Source: Prevotella sp. (GTDB taxonomy: Bacteria > Bacteroidota > Bacteroidia > Bacteroidales > Bacteroidaceae). From it: a DNA stretch of 41,135 nucleotides. A program made the position numbers and the translations under genes. The stretch spans positions 1 to 41,135 of the forward strand of contig JAFZUS010000082.1 of NCBI GenBank assembly GCA_017618275.1. Reading direction: 5' to 3'. The notes beneath the pieces are model-generated. The model did no database searches and was not told the DNA's origin. It saw only the letters and a list, made by a program, of their open reading frames with translations. Positions 9,192 through 16,900 of the stretch are shown in pieces; within the stretch, counting starts at the first letter, position 1; each line of letters begins with the position of its first letter.

Positions 9192-10025
9192 ATGGCGAAA
9201 AAAAAGATTCTATTTATCAATCAGGAAATAGCTCCTTACGTTCCAGACACACTCATGTCGCTCATGGGCAGAGACATCCCTCAGGCAATCCAGGAGAAAG
9301 GTTATGAAATCCGTATCTTCATGCCGAAATGGGGAAACATCAATGAGCGCAGGGGACAACTCCACGAAGTACAGCGCCTTTCAGGAATGAACCTTATCAT
9401 TGATGACACGGACCATCCGTTGATCATCAAGGTGGCTTCTATCCCAACGGCAAAGATACAAGTCTACTTCATAGACAACGACGATTATTTCAACAAGCGG
9501 TTGATGGAGAAAGACAATCAGGGAGAGGATTATCCTGACAATGGCGAGAGAGCCATCTTCTTTGCACGTGGCGTCTTGGAAACAGTCAAGAAACTGCGCT
9601 GGGTGCCAGACATCATACACTGTCATGGATGGATGAGTGCCGTTGTGCCTCTCTATATCAAGACCGCCTATCACGACGAGCCTTCATTCACCAATACCAA
9701 AGTCATCACCTCGCTTTTCGCCAAGAGTCTGACCAAGGGTATGGGCGTAAATTTCAAACGTTGCGTGGAGTTCCGTGATGCAACGGCAGAGTTGTTGAAA
9801 CCCTACAATGACAACTTCGACTTTGACGAACTCGGCAAACTGGCCATCGACTTCAGCGATGGTATCATCCAGGCAGACATGGGCATGAACAAGGATTTGT
9901 TGGATTATGCCGCCCAAAAGGAAACACCTATTCTGAAATTTAAAAACGATAACTTTGCAGATGCCATCGAGGATTTCTACAACCAGATAGCCCCCGATGC
10001 CACTCCTGAGGAAGAGGAAGATTAA
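9192..10025 (+). CDS. Stand-alone glycogen/starch synthase N-terminal-domain protein
   Basis: A 277-aa protein that matches only the N-terminal Rossmann half of GT5 glycogen synthases: KILFINQEIAPYVPDT at the start, EIRIFMPKWGNINER, and PDIIHCHGWMSAVVPLY (the family's HCHDW-like segment). The KxGGL sugar-nucleotide motif expected after the first strand is replaced by DTLMSLMG, and the C-terminal nucleotide-binding half is absent (277 versus about 480 residues). Glycogen synthesis by this protein alone is therefore unlikely. The C-terminus is acidic. It is followed 15 bases later by a DUF4270 lipoprotein gene, a pairing I believe is recurrent in Bacteroidales. Its role is unknown. Confidence 0.75.
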   Translation: MAKKKILFINQEIAPYVPDTLMSLMGRDIPQAIQEKGYEIRIFMPKWGNINERRGQLHEVQRLSGMNLIIDDTDHPLIIKVASIPTAKIQVYFIDNDDYFNKRLMEKDNQGEDYPDNGERAIFFARGVLETVKKLRWVPDIIHCHGWMSAVVPLYIKTAYHDEPSFTNTKVITSLFAKSLTKGMGVNFKRCVEFRDATAELLKPYNDNFDFDELGKLAIDFSDGIIQADMGMNKDLLDYAAQKETPILKFKNDNFADAIEDFYNQIAPDATPEEEED

Positions 10026-10040
10026 AACAGAAACACTACA

Positions 10041-11567
10041 ATGAAATTCAAGTTTATAACAGCGATTGCACTTTGCGCAATGGCGTTTATTTCTTGCGAT
10101 GAAGATACAGCAAATATAGGAACCTCTCTGACGAGCGAGAATGACAGATTAACCGTAACGACTCGCAGTTTTGATGTTCTGACAAAATCCGTAGCCGTCG
10201 ATTCCGTTTTTACCCGTGAGCGTCAGGGATATTTCGGAAGAGTGAAGGATCCCGAAACAAACGCTTTCGTGAAAAGCGAATTCACCACCCAGTTTAATAT
10301 GATGGAGAGCGCCATCAGCGAGATGCCAAAGCGTGAGGCAATGGGTAAAGACGAAAATGGCAATATCGTTGCCGACTCATGCTATCTCCAAATAATCTTC
10401 GATGTAAACAGTAGTTATGGAGATACACTGGCATCCATGAAACTGAGGATATCTGAATTAGATAAGCCCATCAACAATGAACTGATGCACTACACGAACT
10501 TCGACCCGAAGGGAAGAGGATATATCCGTCAAGGTGGATTGCAATACGACAAGATGTTCTCTCTGAGAGACTTGACTGTAAGCGACAGTATCAGGAACCT
10601 CAGGGAAATAAATCTACACCGTAACACTTCAACAACAAGTGACAACAGTTATTATGACATGCTGAACATCTCACTAAACAAGCCATACACGGATAAGAAT
10701 GGAGTGACATACAACAACTACGGTACATATATCCTGCGCACTTTCTATGAACACCCAGAGTTCTTCAAAAACTCCTATAATTTCGTCAATCACGTTTTTC
10801 CCGGTATCCATCTCGAAACAATCGACGGCACAGGGGTGATGGCAAGGATTATGGATATGAATCTGTTCATTTTCTTCAAGAACAAATCTGAGGAAGAAGA
10901 ATTCGAAGACTTTTTCCTGATGACCTCTACGGAGGAAGTGGTACAGACCACAAAGGTAACAAACGACAAAGAGGCTATCAATCGCTTGGTGGCAGACAAC
11001 AGTTGCACCTATCTGAAGACACCAGCAGGCATCTTCACGGAAGTGACCCTTCCCGTCGATGAGATCAGTACAGCACACCCTACGGACTCTTTGCTCTCTG
11101 CACAGGTCGCCTTCCAGCGCCAGAACAACCTGACACAAGCATCTGCATTGTCTTTTAGTGTACCCGACAAACTGATATTGATAGAGAAAGACAGCCTGGA
11201 TTCATTCTTCAAGAGTAGCAAACTCTCCAATAATCTGTTCGCTTATCAGGTGTCGCTGGATAAAAACGCCTATACTTTCAACAACATTTCCAACCTCATT
11301 ACACGAATGCACCTTGCAAAGGAAAACGGTTTGAAGAGCGACCCCAACTGGACAGCCAAGCATCCAAACTGGAACAAGGCATTGCTTGTGCCTGTAGAGG
11401 TTAACAGCATCAAATCTTATACTACCACCCTTTACTACGGTACACAGACCAGTGAGACCCCGATTTCAACGGGAAACGAACTGGGACTTACAAGTACGAG
11501 ACTGGTAAAAGGTACTGCTGAACAACCGATCCAAATAAAAGTCATTTACGGTAAATTCAAGGATTGA
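10041..11567 (+). CDS. DUF4270 family lipoprotein
   Basis: A 508-aa exported lipoprotein. The N-terminus is a lipoprotein signal peptide with lipobox FISC (Cys20), followed by acidic DEDTANIG. The rest is a beta-rich Bacteroidota family (DUF4270) recognised by the opening GTSLTSENDRL and the VDSVFTRERQGYFGRVKDPETN segment, in which a first strand repeat is followed by a dated-event-like Gly/Asp turn. The family has no known function; the acidic residues after Cys suggest outer-membrane sorting by analogy with Bacteroides lipoproteins, which is inference. It ends TGATG, overlapping the start of the following 43-aa gene by one base. Confidence 0.85.
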   Translation: MKFKFITAIALCAMAFISCDEDTANIGTSLTSENDRLTVTTRSFDVLTKSVAVDSVFTRERQGYFGRVKDPETNAFVKSEFTTQFNMMESAISEMPKREAMGKDENGNIVADSCYLQIIFDVNSSYGDTLASMKLRISELDKPINNELMHYTNFDPKGRGYIRQGGLQYDKMFSLRDLTVSDSIRNLREINLHRNTSTTSDNSYYDMLNISLNKPYTDKNGVTYNNYGTYILRTFYEHPEFFKNSYNFVNHVFPGIHLETIDGTGVMARIMDMNLFIFFKNKSEEEEFEDFFLMTSTEEVVQTTKVTNDKEAINRLVADNSCTYLKTPAGIFTEVTLPVDEISTAHPTDSLLSAQVAFQRQNNLTQASALSFSVPDKLILIEKDSLDSFFKSSKLSNNLFAYQVSLDKNAYTFNNISNLITRMHLAKENGLKSDPNWTAKHPNWNKALLVPVEVNSIKSYTTTLYYGTQTSETPISTGNELGLTSTRLVKGTAEQPIQIKVIYGKFKD

Positions 11568-11698
11568 TGGCCGACGGATTTCTGGAGAAGCACCATGATG
11601 ACTATGAGGCACGCAAGGCCGCATGGTTGAGAAAGAAAAAACATCTGCCTAAGACTGGCAAGAGAGAAATAGAACGCCCAGACGACGAGGCACTATAA
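11567..11698 (+). CDS. Small 43-aa basic protein coupled to the DUF4270 gene
   Basis: This short frame starts at the ATG within TGATG, where the DUF4270 stop shares one base with it. It encodes MADGFLEKHHDDYEARKAA, continues WLRKKKHLPKTGK and ends ERPDDEAL before TAA at 11696-11698. The sequence is charged, helical in its first half and has no signal peptide. It ends directly before a strong terminator, so it is within the transcription unit. The opening resembles short Bacteroidales proteins of the type MADNxLEKxxxxYE, which are sometimes labelled dehydrogenase without support. Function unknown; coding status is inferred from coupling, placement and resemblance. Confidence 0.65.
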   Translation: MADGFLEKHHDDYEARKAAWLRKKKHLPKTGKREIERPDDEAL

Positions 11699-11702
11699 AA
11701 AC

Positions 11703-11739
11703 AAAATCCAGAGATTCCGATTCGAGTCTCTGGATTTTT
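11703..11739. terminator. Bidirectional terminator between the 43-aa gene and uvrD
   Basis: A perfect 12-bp stem (11703-11714 with 11727-11738, AAAATCCAGAGA and its complement) closes a 12-base loop. A T-run follows on the plus strand and the A-run serves as a T-run on the minus strand. It serves both convergent units. Confidence 0.88.
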
Positions 11740-11743
11740 CTTT

Positions 11744-14146
11744 CTATCCGATAATCTTGTATTTCGCGAACTTCAGCAACAATTGCTTCGTACCCGTGTT
11801 CCTGAATTCAACGGTGGCTTTTGTATTCTCACCCGTCCCCTCAATCTTGATCACGGTTCCGATGCCAAAACGCTGATGCTCGATGGTGCTACCCTCATGG
11901 AGATCGCCAGCACTGGTATCTGTCGCCATCGGACGGAGAGGTCTACCCGTCTGCTGTTGATATAGTCGCTTAAAACCGCTACCAAAGGGATCTACAGGTT
12001 TCTCTGGCTGTCTTGGAGCAACGGCTCTGGGCTTCGGGTCGGCTCTGAACTGCGTGGCCACAGGTCTGGGGTTCTGCATCCATTCTGGGCTCCGACTGCC
12101 TCCATAAGATCCTCCAAACGATGAGCCTCCATAAGATGGTTTCCCCCCACCCGACTCGTTCTGCACATCCAACAACTCAGGGTCAATGTCGCGAATGAAT
12201 CTCGAAGGCGTGTCAAACTCCATCCGTCCATAACGGAAACGGTTCTGCGCACAGGTTAATATGCAATGCTTCTCGGCTCTGGTGATGGCCACATAGAGCA
12301 AACGGCGCTCCTCTTCGAGTTCACGCATCGAGTTCGTACACATCGGAGATGGGAAAATATTCTCTTCGAGTCCCACCACGAATACCGTTGGGAACTCCAA
12401 GCCCTTTGCGGAGTGAATCGTCATCAGCACCACCTTATCGTTCTCATCGCCTGTATCGCTGTCGAGGTCTGTCAACAGCGCCACTTCTTGCAGGAAATCA
12501 GGCAGATATACCTGGTCGCCCATATCCTCCTCACGACGACTCTCCACAAAGTCCTGCATACCACTCAGGAACTCTTCGAGGTTCTCCTGACGAGAGATGT
12601 CCTCAGGGTCGCGACCGCTGTAGATGTCCTTGCTGATGCCAGAGTTCATGATGATATCGTGGCCGAGGGTATAGGCATCCTCGCTGTTGATGCGCCCTAT
12701 CCAACCTTCGATGAGTTTGCGGAAGGCCTGAATCTTCGTCATCGTGCCCTTACTCACATCCATTGGGAAGAGCATGGGGTTCTTGATTACCTGCCACAGA
12801 CTTACACCGTATGCCTGCGCCGTCTGGATGATCTTACTGACTGTGGTATCGCCGATGCCTCGTGCAGGATAGTTGATGATACGCTTAAAGGCCTCCTCAT
12901 CGTCAGGGTTCGCAATCAGACGGAAATAGGCTATCACATCCTTGATCTCCTTGCGCTGATAGAAACTCAGGCCGCCATAGATGCGATACGGGATGTTGTC
13001 TTTTCTCATCTGTTCCTCAAAACTGCGGCTCTGCGAGTTCGTGCGATACAGGATGGCGAAGTCGCTCCAGTTGCAATGATCCTGTCGCCGTAGGCGTTTG
13101 ATGTCCTGACAGACAATCATCGCCTCTTCTTTGTCAGAATAGGCTGGCTTCAACTGTAAGCGTTCTCCGTGTTCGTTCTTAGAAAATACATTCTTCGGAA
13201 TCTGCCTCTCGTTGCGCCTGATCAGCGAGTTAGCCGCCTGCACAATCAACTGCGTCGAACGATAGTTCTGCTCCAGTTTGAAGAGTTTTGTATCGGTATA
13301 TTGGCTCTGGAAGTTCAGGATGTTGTCGATATTTGCACCTCTGAATGAGTAGATACTCTGTGCATCATCGCCCACCACGCACACTTTCTGACGTTCTTTT
13401 GTCAACTGATAGACGATGGCCTGTTGCGCAAAGTTCGTGTCCTGATACTCATCCACGAGTACAAAATGGAACTTTTCCACGTATTTTTGGCGGATTTCCT
13501 CATGATTTTGGAACAAAAGCCACGTCTGGACGAGCAAATCATCGAAGTCCATCGCATTCGCCTGACGACATCTCTCCGCGTACCTTATATATATATTCGT
13601 CACCTGAGGCCGCTTTTGCTGTGCATCATCTCTTGCCCAGGCACTCTGCGCATAGGCCTGTGGAAGCAGTAAGTGGTTCTTAGCCATAGAGATACGGTCA
13701 GCCACAGAGGATGGTTTGTAGACCTTGTCATCCAGTTGCATCTCTTTGATGATGGTTTTCACCAGCGAACGGGCATCCGTCTGGTCATAGATGGTGAAGT
13801 TCGGATTAAAGCCGATAAGCTCCGCTTCTGCCCTCAAAATGCGTGCAAAAACACTATGAAACGTACCCATCTGGAGGTATCGGGCTTGCTCTTCGCCCAC
13901 TAAACGGCCTATTCTCTCCTTCATTTCACGAGCCGCCTTGTTGGTAAACGTCAGCGCCAGGATATTCCAAGGACGTATCGGTTCGTTTCCTGGTTCCTTT
14001 CCACGCTCCAACAGCCACGCAATCTTATAGGTCAAGACCCTCGTCTTACCTGATCCAGCACCCGCTATCACCAACGAAGCCCCGTCGCAGTATTCTACCG
14101 CAACGCGCTGGCTTTCATTTAATTGCTGTAGTATCTCTGTGTTCAC
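11744..14146 (-). CDS. UvrD/PcrA-type superfamily 1 DNA helicase
   Basis: An 800-aa 3'-5' helicase of nucleotide excision repair or replication-fork clearing. The Q-motif LNESQRVAVEY is followed by Walker A AGAGSGKT, then DEYQDTNFAQQ (motif II), DDAQSIYSFRGA (III), LEQNYRS (IV), TIHSAKGLEF (V) and YVAITRAEK (VI). The ~110-residue linker after residue 660 is Gly/Ser/Pro-rich. The C-terminal ~45 residues (HQRFGIGTVIKIEG to KFAKYKIIG) are a PcrA-like Tudor module. The start is a GTG at 14144-14146, the only start before the Q-motif, with a -7 box beginning only 5 bases upstream, so the message should be nearly leaderless. Whether to call it uvrD or pcrA cannot be settled here. Confidence 0.94.
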   Translation of the reverse strand: MNTEILQQLNESQRVAVEYCDGASLVIAGAGSGKTRVLTYKIAWLLERGKEPGNEPIRPWNILALTFTNKAAREMKERIGRLVGEEQARYLQMGTFHSVFARILRAEAELIGFNPNFTIYDQTDARSLVKTIIKEMQLDDKVYKPSSVADRISMAKNHLLLPQAYAQSAWARDDAQQKRPQVTNIYIRYAERCRQANAMDFDDLLVQTWLLFQNHEEIRQKYVEKFHFVLVDEYQDTNFAQQAIVYQLTKERQKVCVVGDDAQSIYSFRGANIDNILNFQSQYTDTKLFKLEQNYRSTQLIVQAANSLIRRNERQIPKNVFSKNEHGERLQLKPAYSDKEEAMIVCQDIKRLRRQDHCNWSDFAILYRTNSQSRSFEEQMRKDNIPYRIYGGLSFYQRKEIKDVIAYFRLIANPDDEEAFKRIINYPARGIGDTTVSKIIQTAQAYGVSLWQVIKNPMLFPMDVSKGTMTKIQAFRKLIEGWIGRINSEDAYTLGHDIIMNSGISKDIYSGRDPEDISRQENLEEFLSGMQDFVESRREEDMGDQVYLPDFLQEVALLTDLDSDTGDENDKVVLMTIHSAKGLEFPTVFVVGLEENIFPSPMCTNSMRELEEERRLLYVAITRAEKHCILTCAQNRFRYGRMEFDTPSRFIRDIDPELLDVQNESGGGKPSYGGSSFGGSYGGSRSPEWMQNPRPVATQFRADPKPRAVAPRQPEKPVDPFGSGFKRLYQQQTGRPLRPMATDTSAGDLHEGSTIEHQRFGIGTVIKIEGTGENTKATVEFRNTGTKQLLLKFAKYKIIG

Positions 14147-14150
14147 GTTG

Positions 14151-14158
14151 CAAAGATA
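14151..14158 (-). promoter_or_regulatory. -7 box of the helicase gene, next to its start codon
   Basis: The minus strand reads TATCTTTG then CAAC and the GTG start. With the usual distance from -7 box to transcription start, the leader would be about 0 to 3 bases. Two further TAnnTTTG boxes on the same strand lie upstream at 14235-14242 and 14309-14316. Confidence 0.65.
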
Positions 14159-14218
14159 CTAAATAAATGAGAGAAAATAAAAGAAAAAATACTTTTTCTG
14201 TTCTTTTCCGAACGAAAC

Positions 14219-14244
14219 GTAAGTTCGACGAAGTCAAAGTTACG
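14219..14244. promoter_or_regulatory. Imperfect palindrome with minus-strand -7 box
   Basis: Arms of about 12 bp around a GAA centre, with two mismatches; the right arm on the minus strand contains TAACTTTG. It resembles the perfect palindrome 49 bases further on and shares its core (GAC, three bases, GTCAAAG). Confidence 0.5.
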
Positions 14245-14271
14245 AATAAATGAGCGAAAAAACAAATAACA

Positions 14272-14301
14272 TTTGAGTTTTTCCGAATGTGAGTATCTTT
14301 G
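14272..14301 (+). promoter_or_regulatory. Promoter of the ECF sigma operon
   Basis: TTTG at 14272-14275 (-33), an 18-base spacer, and TATCTTTG at 14294-14301 (-7) make a good Bacteroidota vegetative promoter. It is about 100 bases before the chosen sigma start. Confidence 0.65.
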
Positions 14302-14317
14302 ACAAAGTCAAAGATAC
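14293..14317. promoter_or_regulatory. Perfect palindrome carrying divergent -7 boxes
   Basis: Eleven-base arms GTATCTTTGAC and GTCAAAGATAC flank AAA. Each arm holds a TATCTTTG box, one on each strand. It is therefore placed to act as an operator over divergent promoters for the sigma operon and the helicase. Confidence 0.6.
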
Positions 14318-14404
14318 GAAAAATAACCGAAACCACCAAAGGATTCTTTTTTATAATTGATGTTAACGAATGTCACGTTTGAGGCATTCACTGCGTCATT
14401 ATTA

Positions 14405-14896
14405 ATGAATATGGAACAAACGGAGTTCGAAATACTGATACGGAGGATACGGCAGCAATTGTATCATAAGGCACTACGGCTGTTGCACAATGGCGACGAA
14501 GCAGAAGATGTCACCCAAGAGACGGTGCTGAAATTGTGGACAATACGGCAGCAGTTAGATGCGTATGGCAGTGTTGAGGCATTGGCAGTGGTGATTGTAC
14601 GCCGTCTTGCACTCACATACAAACGGTCGATCTCCATTCCTTTGTCAGACAGACAGGAAACAAACACCTCAGACGAGGAAACGCCAGAAAGTTTGTTTAT
14701 TGATCGCGAAGAGGAAGCGAAAGTGTTACGGCTCATCGCCACCTTACCTGATGCACAACAGACCGTTCTCCGTATGAAACATATCGACGGGCTTGAAACC
14801 TCTGAGATTGCCCGTATCACTGGTAGTAACGAAGAAGCCATTCGCCAGAATCTGTCAAGAGCCAGAAAGAGAATATTAAAAACGTTTATGCAATGA
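14405..14896 (+). CDS. ECF-type RNA polymerase sigma factor
   Basis: A 163-aa sigma-70-family factor with region 2 (LIRRIRQQLYHKALRLL, then GDEAEDVTQETVLKLW) and region 4 (LIATLPDAQQTVLRM, then LETSEIARITGSNEEAIRQNLSRARKR). Between them is a short acidic linker. The start is chosen at ATG 14405 because the preceding in-frame residues (from ATG 14360) are unlike the family; ATG 14411 is also possible. The stop overlaps the next start (ATGATG), so it is co-translated with a membrane protein that is probably its anti-sigma factor. Regulon unknown. Confidence 0.9.
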   Translation: MNMEQTEFEILIRRIRQQLYHKALRLLHNGDEAEDVTQETVLKLWTIRQQLDAYGSVEALAVVIVRRLALTYKRSISIPLSDRQETNTSDEETPESLFIDREEEAKVLRLIATLPDAQQTVLRMKHIDGLETSEIARITGSNEEAIRQNLSRARKRILKTFMQ

Positions 14897-15321
14897 TGAA
14901 AGAAAAAGAGATACAACAACAAATTGAGCGGTTCCTCGAAGGGGAAACGTCGAACGAAGAGGAACAGACGTTATACGAATATTTCAATTGTCAAGAAGTC
15001 GCAAGCAGCCTCATGCCCTATCGCGAGATGTTCCTATGGTTTGCTGCTGGCATGCCGGAAAACAAGTGCCATCATTTTCCTGTGAAAAGAATCCTCGGCA
15101 TAGCCGCCTCGTTACTCCTACTTTTTGGTATTGGCTTCGGTATGTGGCAATATCAGAAACAACAAGAAGAATATGCTCTCTATGAAGGCAGTTACATCAT
15201 CCGCAATGGCAAGAAGTTGACCGATATCAAGCAGATTCTACCAGAACTCAAAGCCACAGAACAGGAGGTGATGGATATGACGAAACAACAAAAAACAAAT
15301 CAAGAAATTCCAACGATATGA
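14893..15321 (+). CDS. Probable anti-sigma factor, single-pass membrane protein
   Basis: A 142-aa protein with an acidic N-terminal helix region (QQQIERFLEGETSNEEEQ, residues 8-25) of the kind found in Bacteroidota anti-sigma factors, a conserved MPYREMFLWF segment, and one transmembrane helix at about residues 67-84. The remaining ~55 residues would be periplasmic. It overlaps the sigma gene by 4 bases (ATG 14893 or 14896) and the next gene by 4 bases (ATGA). There is no FecR domain. The role is inferred from position and topology. Confidence 0.65.
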   Translation: MMKEKEIQQQIERFLEGETSNEEEQTLYEYFNCQEVASSLMPYREMFLWFAAGMPENKCHHFPVKRILGIAASLLLLFGIGFGMWQYQKQQEEYALYEGSYIIRNGKKLTDIKQILPELKATEQEVMDMTKQQKTNQEIPTI

Positions 15322-16382
15322 AAACAAGACAATTGATCCTAACAGTAATGGTTACAGTGATTTGCTGTAGTGCTGTCGCCCAGAGCCACATCGACAAGGT
15401 TGTGGACGAGATTGAGCAGAAAGGTGTTGATGTCAGCAAGGTCGTGAAGCGCGATCCAAAGACAAAGAAAGCCTATTCCATTGTAAAAAGTCTCACCTTC
15501 TACAGCAAGGACGGCAATTTTGCCAACCGTTTGAAAGAAGCCTTCCAGAAGGATGCCGAGGATGCTACCGAAGAAAAGGTGGAGAAAAAAGGCAATCATT
15601 ATTTGCTTGTCTTTATCAACGGCAAGAAGAGAACCACCTACACACTTAACATCCAGGAGCAACAGGAAAAGAATCCACGTGTTGATCTGAAGATTATTAT
15701 GAGAGATGGAAACGTCAAAGAAATTGACAAATACGACGATTTGATGAATGTCATTGGAACCAAAGGCATCCAATTCAGAGGACTCGAAGGGTTAGAAAGC
15801 TTAGATTATTTCGACTGGAATAAATACACCCCAAATAATAACATGGTTGAGATCAAGGGAGCAATCCGCTGTCCAGGTAGGTATGAATTGAAAACCGTCA
15901 CAACAGTGCGTTCCCTAATTGAACAGGCTGGTGGTCTCACGGAGGATGCCATTATAGCCCGTAGTGTGATGTACCGCATGAATGGCGAACAAACCTTAGA
16001 GAAACAGTCAGTTGACATTGCTGGAATCATGGCAGGTACCGTAGCCGATGTGCCATTGAAAAACAAGGATATTCTTTTCATCCCCACTCAAAACGAGCGC
16101 GTGACAGCGAATGCTGGAACATTTTTGGTTAGGTATGGACGTGAATATTCTGATCAGGATTTAGAAAAAATCATCCAATATGGGATAAATTCAGGTATAT
16201 CTCAGGCTAAGATTGTAACAGAACTATTACAGAGAGGAGTAAAGATTGATCAAATACGCCGAGTACGTGCACAACTAGAAGCAAAACAAAAGGTAAAAGC
16301 CTCTGAAAAGGCTAAAAAAGAAGTCATAGACAATCAAAAACAAAAAGCCATAGAAAAGGGAAAGCAAAATAAACTGTCCTGA
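15318..16382 (+). CDS. Exported DUF5024-like / SLBB fusion protein
   Basis: A 354-aa protein with a signal peptide ending near AVAQ (residue 22). Residues about 23-150 (IDKVVDEIEQKGVDVSKVV, SLTFYSKDG, FANRLKEAF) resemble the DUF5024-type proteins often encoded after ECF sigma/anti-sigma pairs. Residues 176-255 (VEIKGAIRCPGRYELK, LIEQAGGLTEDA, PLKNKDILFIPT) form an SLBB domain as in Wza-type polysaccharide export proteins. Residues 258-318 contain a helical module (SGISQAKIVTELLQRGV, then IRRVRAQLEA) that in Bacteroidota export proteins is normally at the N-terminus. The end is Lys/Gln-rich. The part from about 15800 on is more A+T-rich than the first half. It overlaps the anti-sigma-like gene by 4 bases and is followed by a terminator. 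Confidence 0.7.
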   Translation: MKTRQLILTVMVTVICCSAVAQSHIDKVVDEIEQKGVDVSKVVKRDPKTKKAYSIVKSLTFYSKDGNFANRLKEAFQKDAEDATEEKVEKKGNHYLLVFINGKKRTTYTLNIQEQQEKNPRVDLKIIMRDGNVKEIDKYDDLMNVIGTKGIQFRGLEGLESLDYFDWNKYTPNNNMVEIKGAIRCPGRYELKTVTTVRSLIEQAGGLTEDAIIARSVMYRMNGEQTLEKQSVDIAGIMAGTVADVPLKNKDILFIPTQNERVTANAGTFLVRYGREYSDQDLEKIIQYGINSGISQAKIVTELLQRGVKIDQIRRVRAQLEAKQKVKASEKAKKEVIDNQKQKAIEKGKQNKLS

Positions 16383-16411
16383 TAAATCTCTCTCAAAACA
16401 ATGATTGTTGG

Positions 16412-16450
16412 AAGGTGCTGCACTCATTACAGGCGGCACCTTTATCTTTA
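16412..16450 (+). terminator. Terminator of the sigma/SLBB operon
   Basis: A 10-bp stem with one G-T pair (16412-16421 with 16433-16442, AAGGTGCTGC and GCGGCACCTT), an 11-base loop, then TTTATCTTTA. Confidence 0.8.
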
Positions 16451-16475
16451 TCAGGTCAGAATACGTAATATGTCA

Positions 16476-16900
16476 TCCCCACCGGGGTAAAGTCTGCCCT
16501 GAATCTCGGGCGCGCCATACCCCACCGGGGTAAAGTCCAAACTGATTCTCAGGCACGTTATTCCCACCGGGGTAAAGTGTGAACTGGATTCTGGACATAA
16601 AATTCCCACCGGGGTAAAGTGTGAACTGGATTCTGGACATAAAATTCCCACCGGGTGAAACCTTGCCTTGGATTTCTGGCATGATTTACCCCACCGGGTG
16701 AAAGTCCCAACCGAATCTCAGGCATAAAATTCCCACCGGGGGATGGCTTCCCCCGAATCAGGGCATCATTTACCCCACCGGGGTATGACGACTTGAACGC
16801 CAAAGTCTTCATTGCATACCATGCAGAAATCCAAACTGAATCTGGTTTGCCACATTGCATACCTGGCAAAAGTCCAAACGGAAACTCGGACAAGGTTTTG
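16476..16900. repeat. Tandem array of ~42-bp repeats, non-coding
   Basis: The core CCCACCGGG(G) recurs at 16478, 16521, 16563, 16605, 16647, 16690, 16732 and 16774, so the period is 42 or 43 bases throughout. Each unit has the core, TAAAGT or a relative, a variable middle, and an end like GGATTCTGGACATAAAA. Units 3 and 4 are identical. Two or three decayed units follow to about 16900 (shared ATTGCATACC at 16811 and 16854). All three minus-strand frames are mostly open and would give 14-residue repeats, but the 43-base units shift the frame, so no single protein is maintained. No spacer/repeat contrast of a CRISPR is present. Confidence 0.88.

Noticed and set aside
16476-16800. CRISPR array
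   Set aside because: The whole 42-bp unit is related from copy to copy, with only a drifting middle; there are no unique spacers of constant length and no cas genes nearby.
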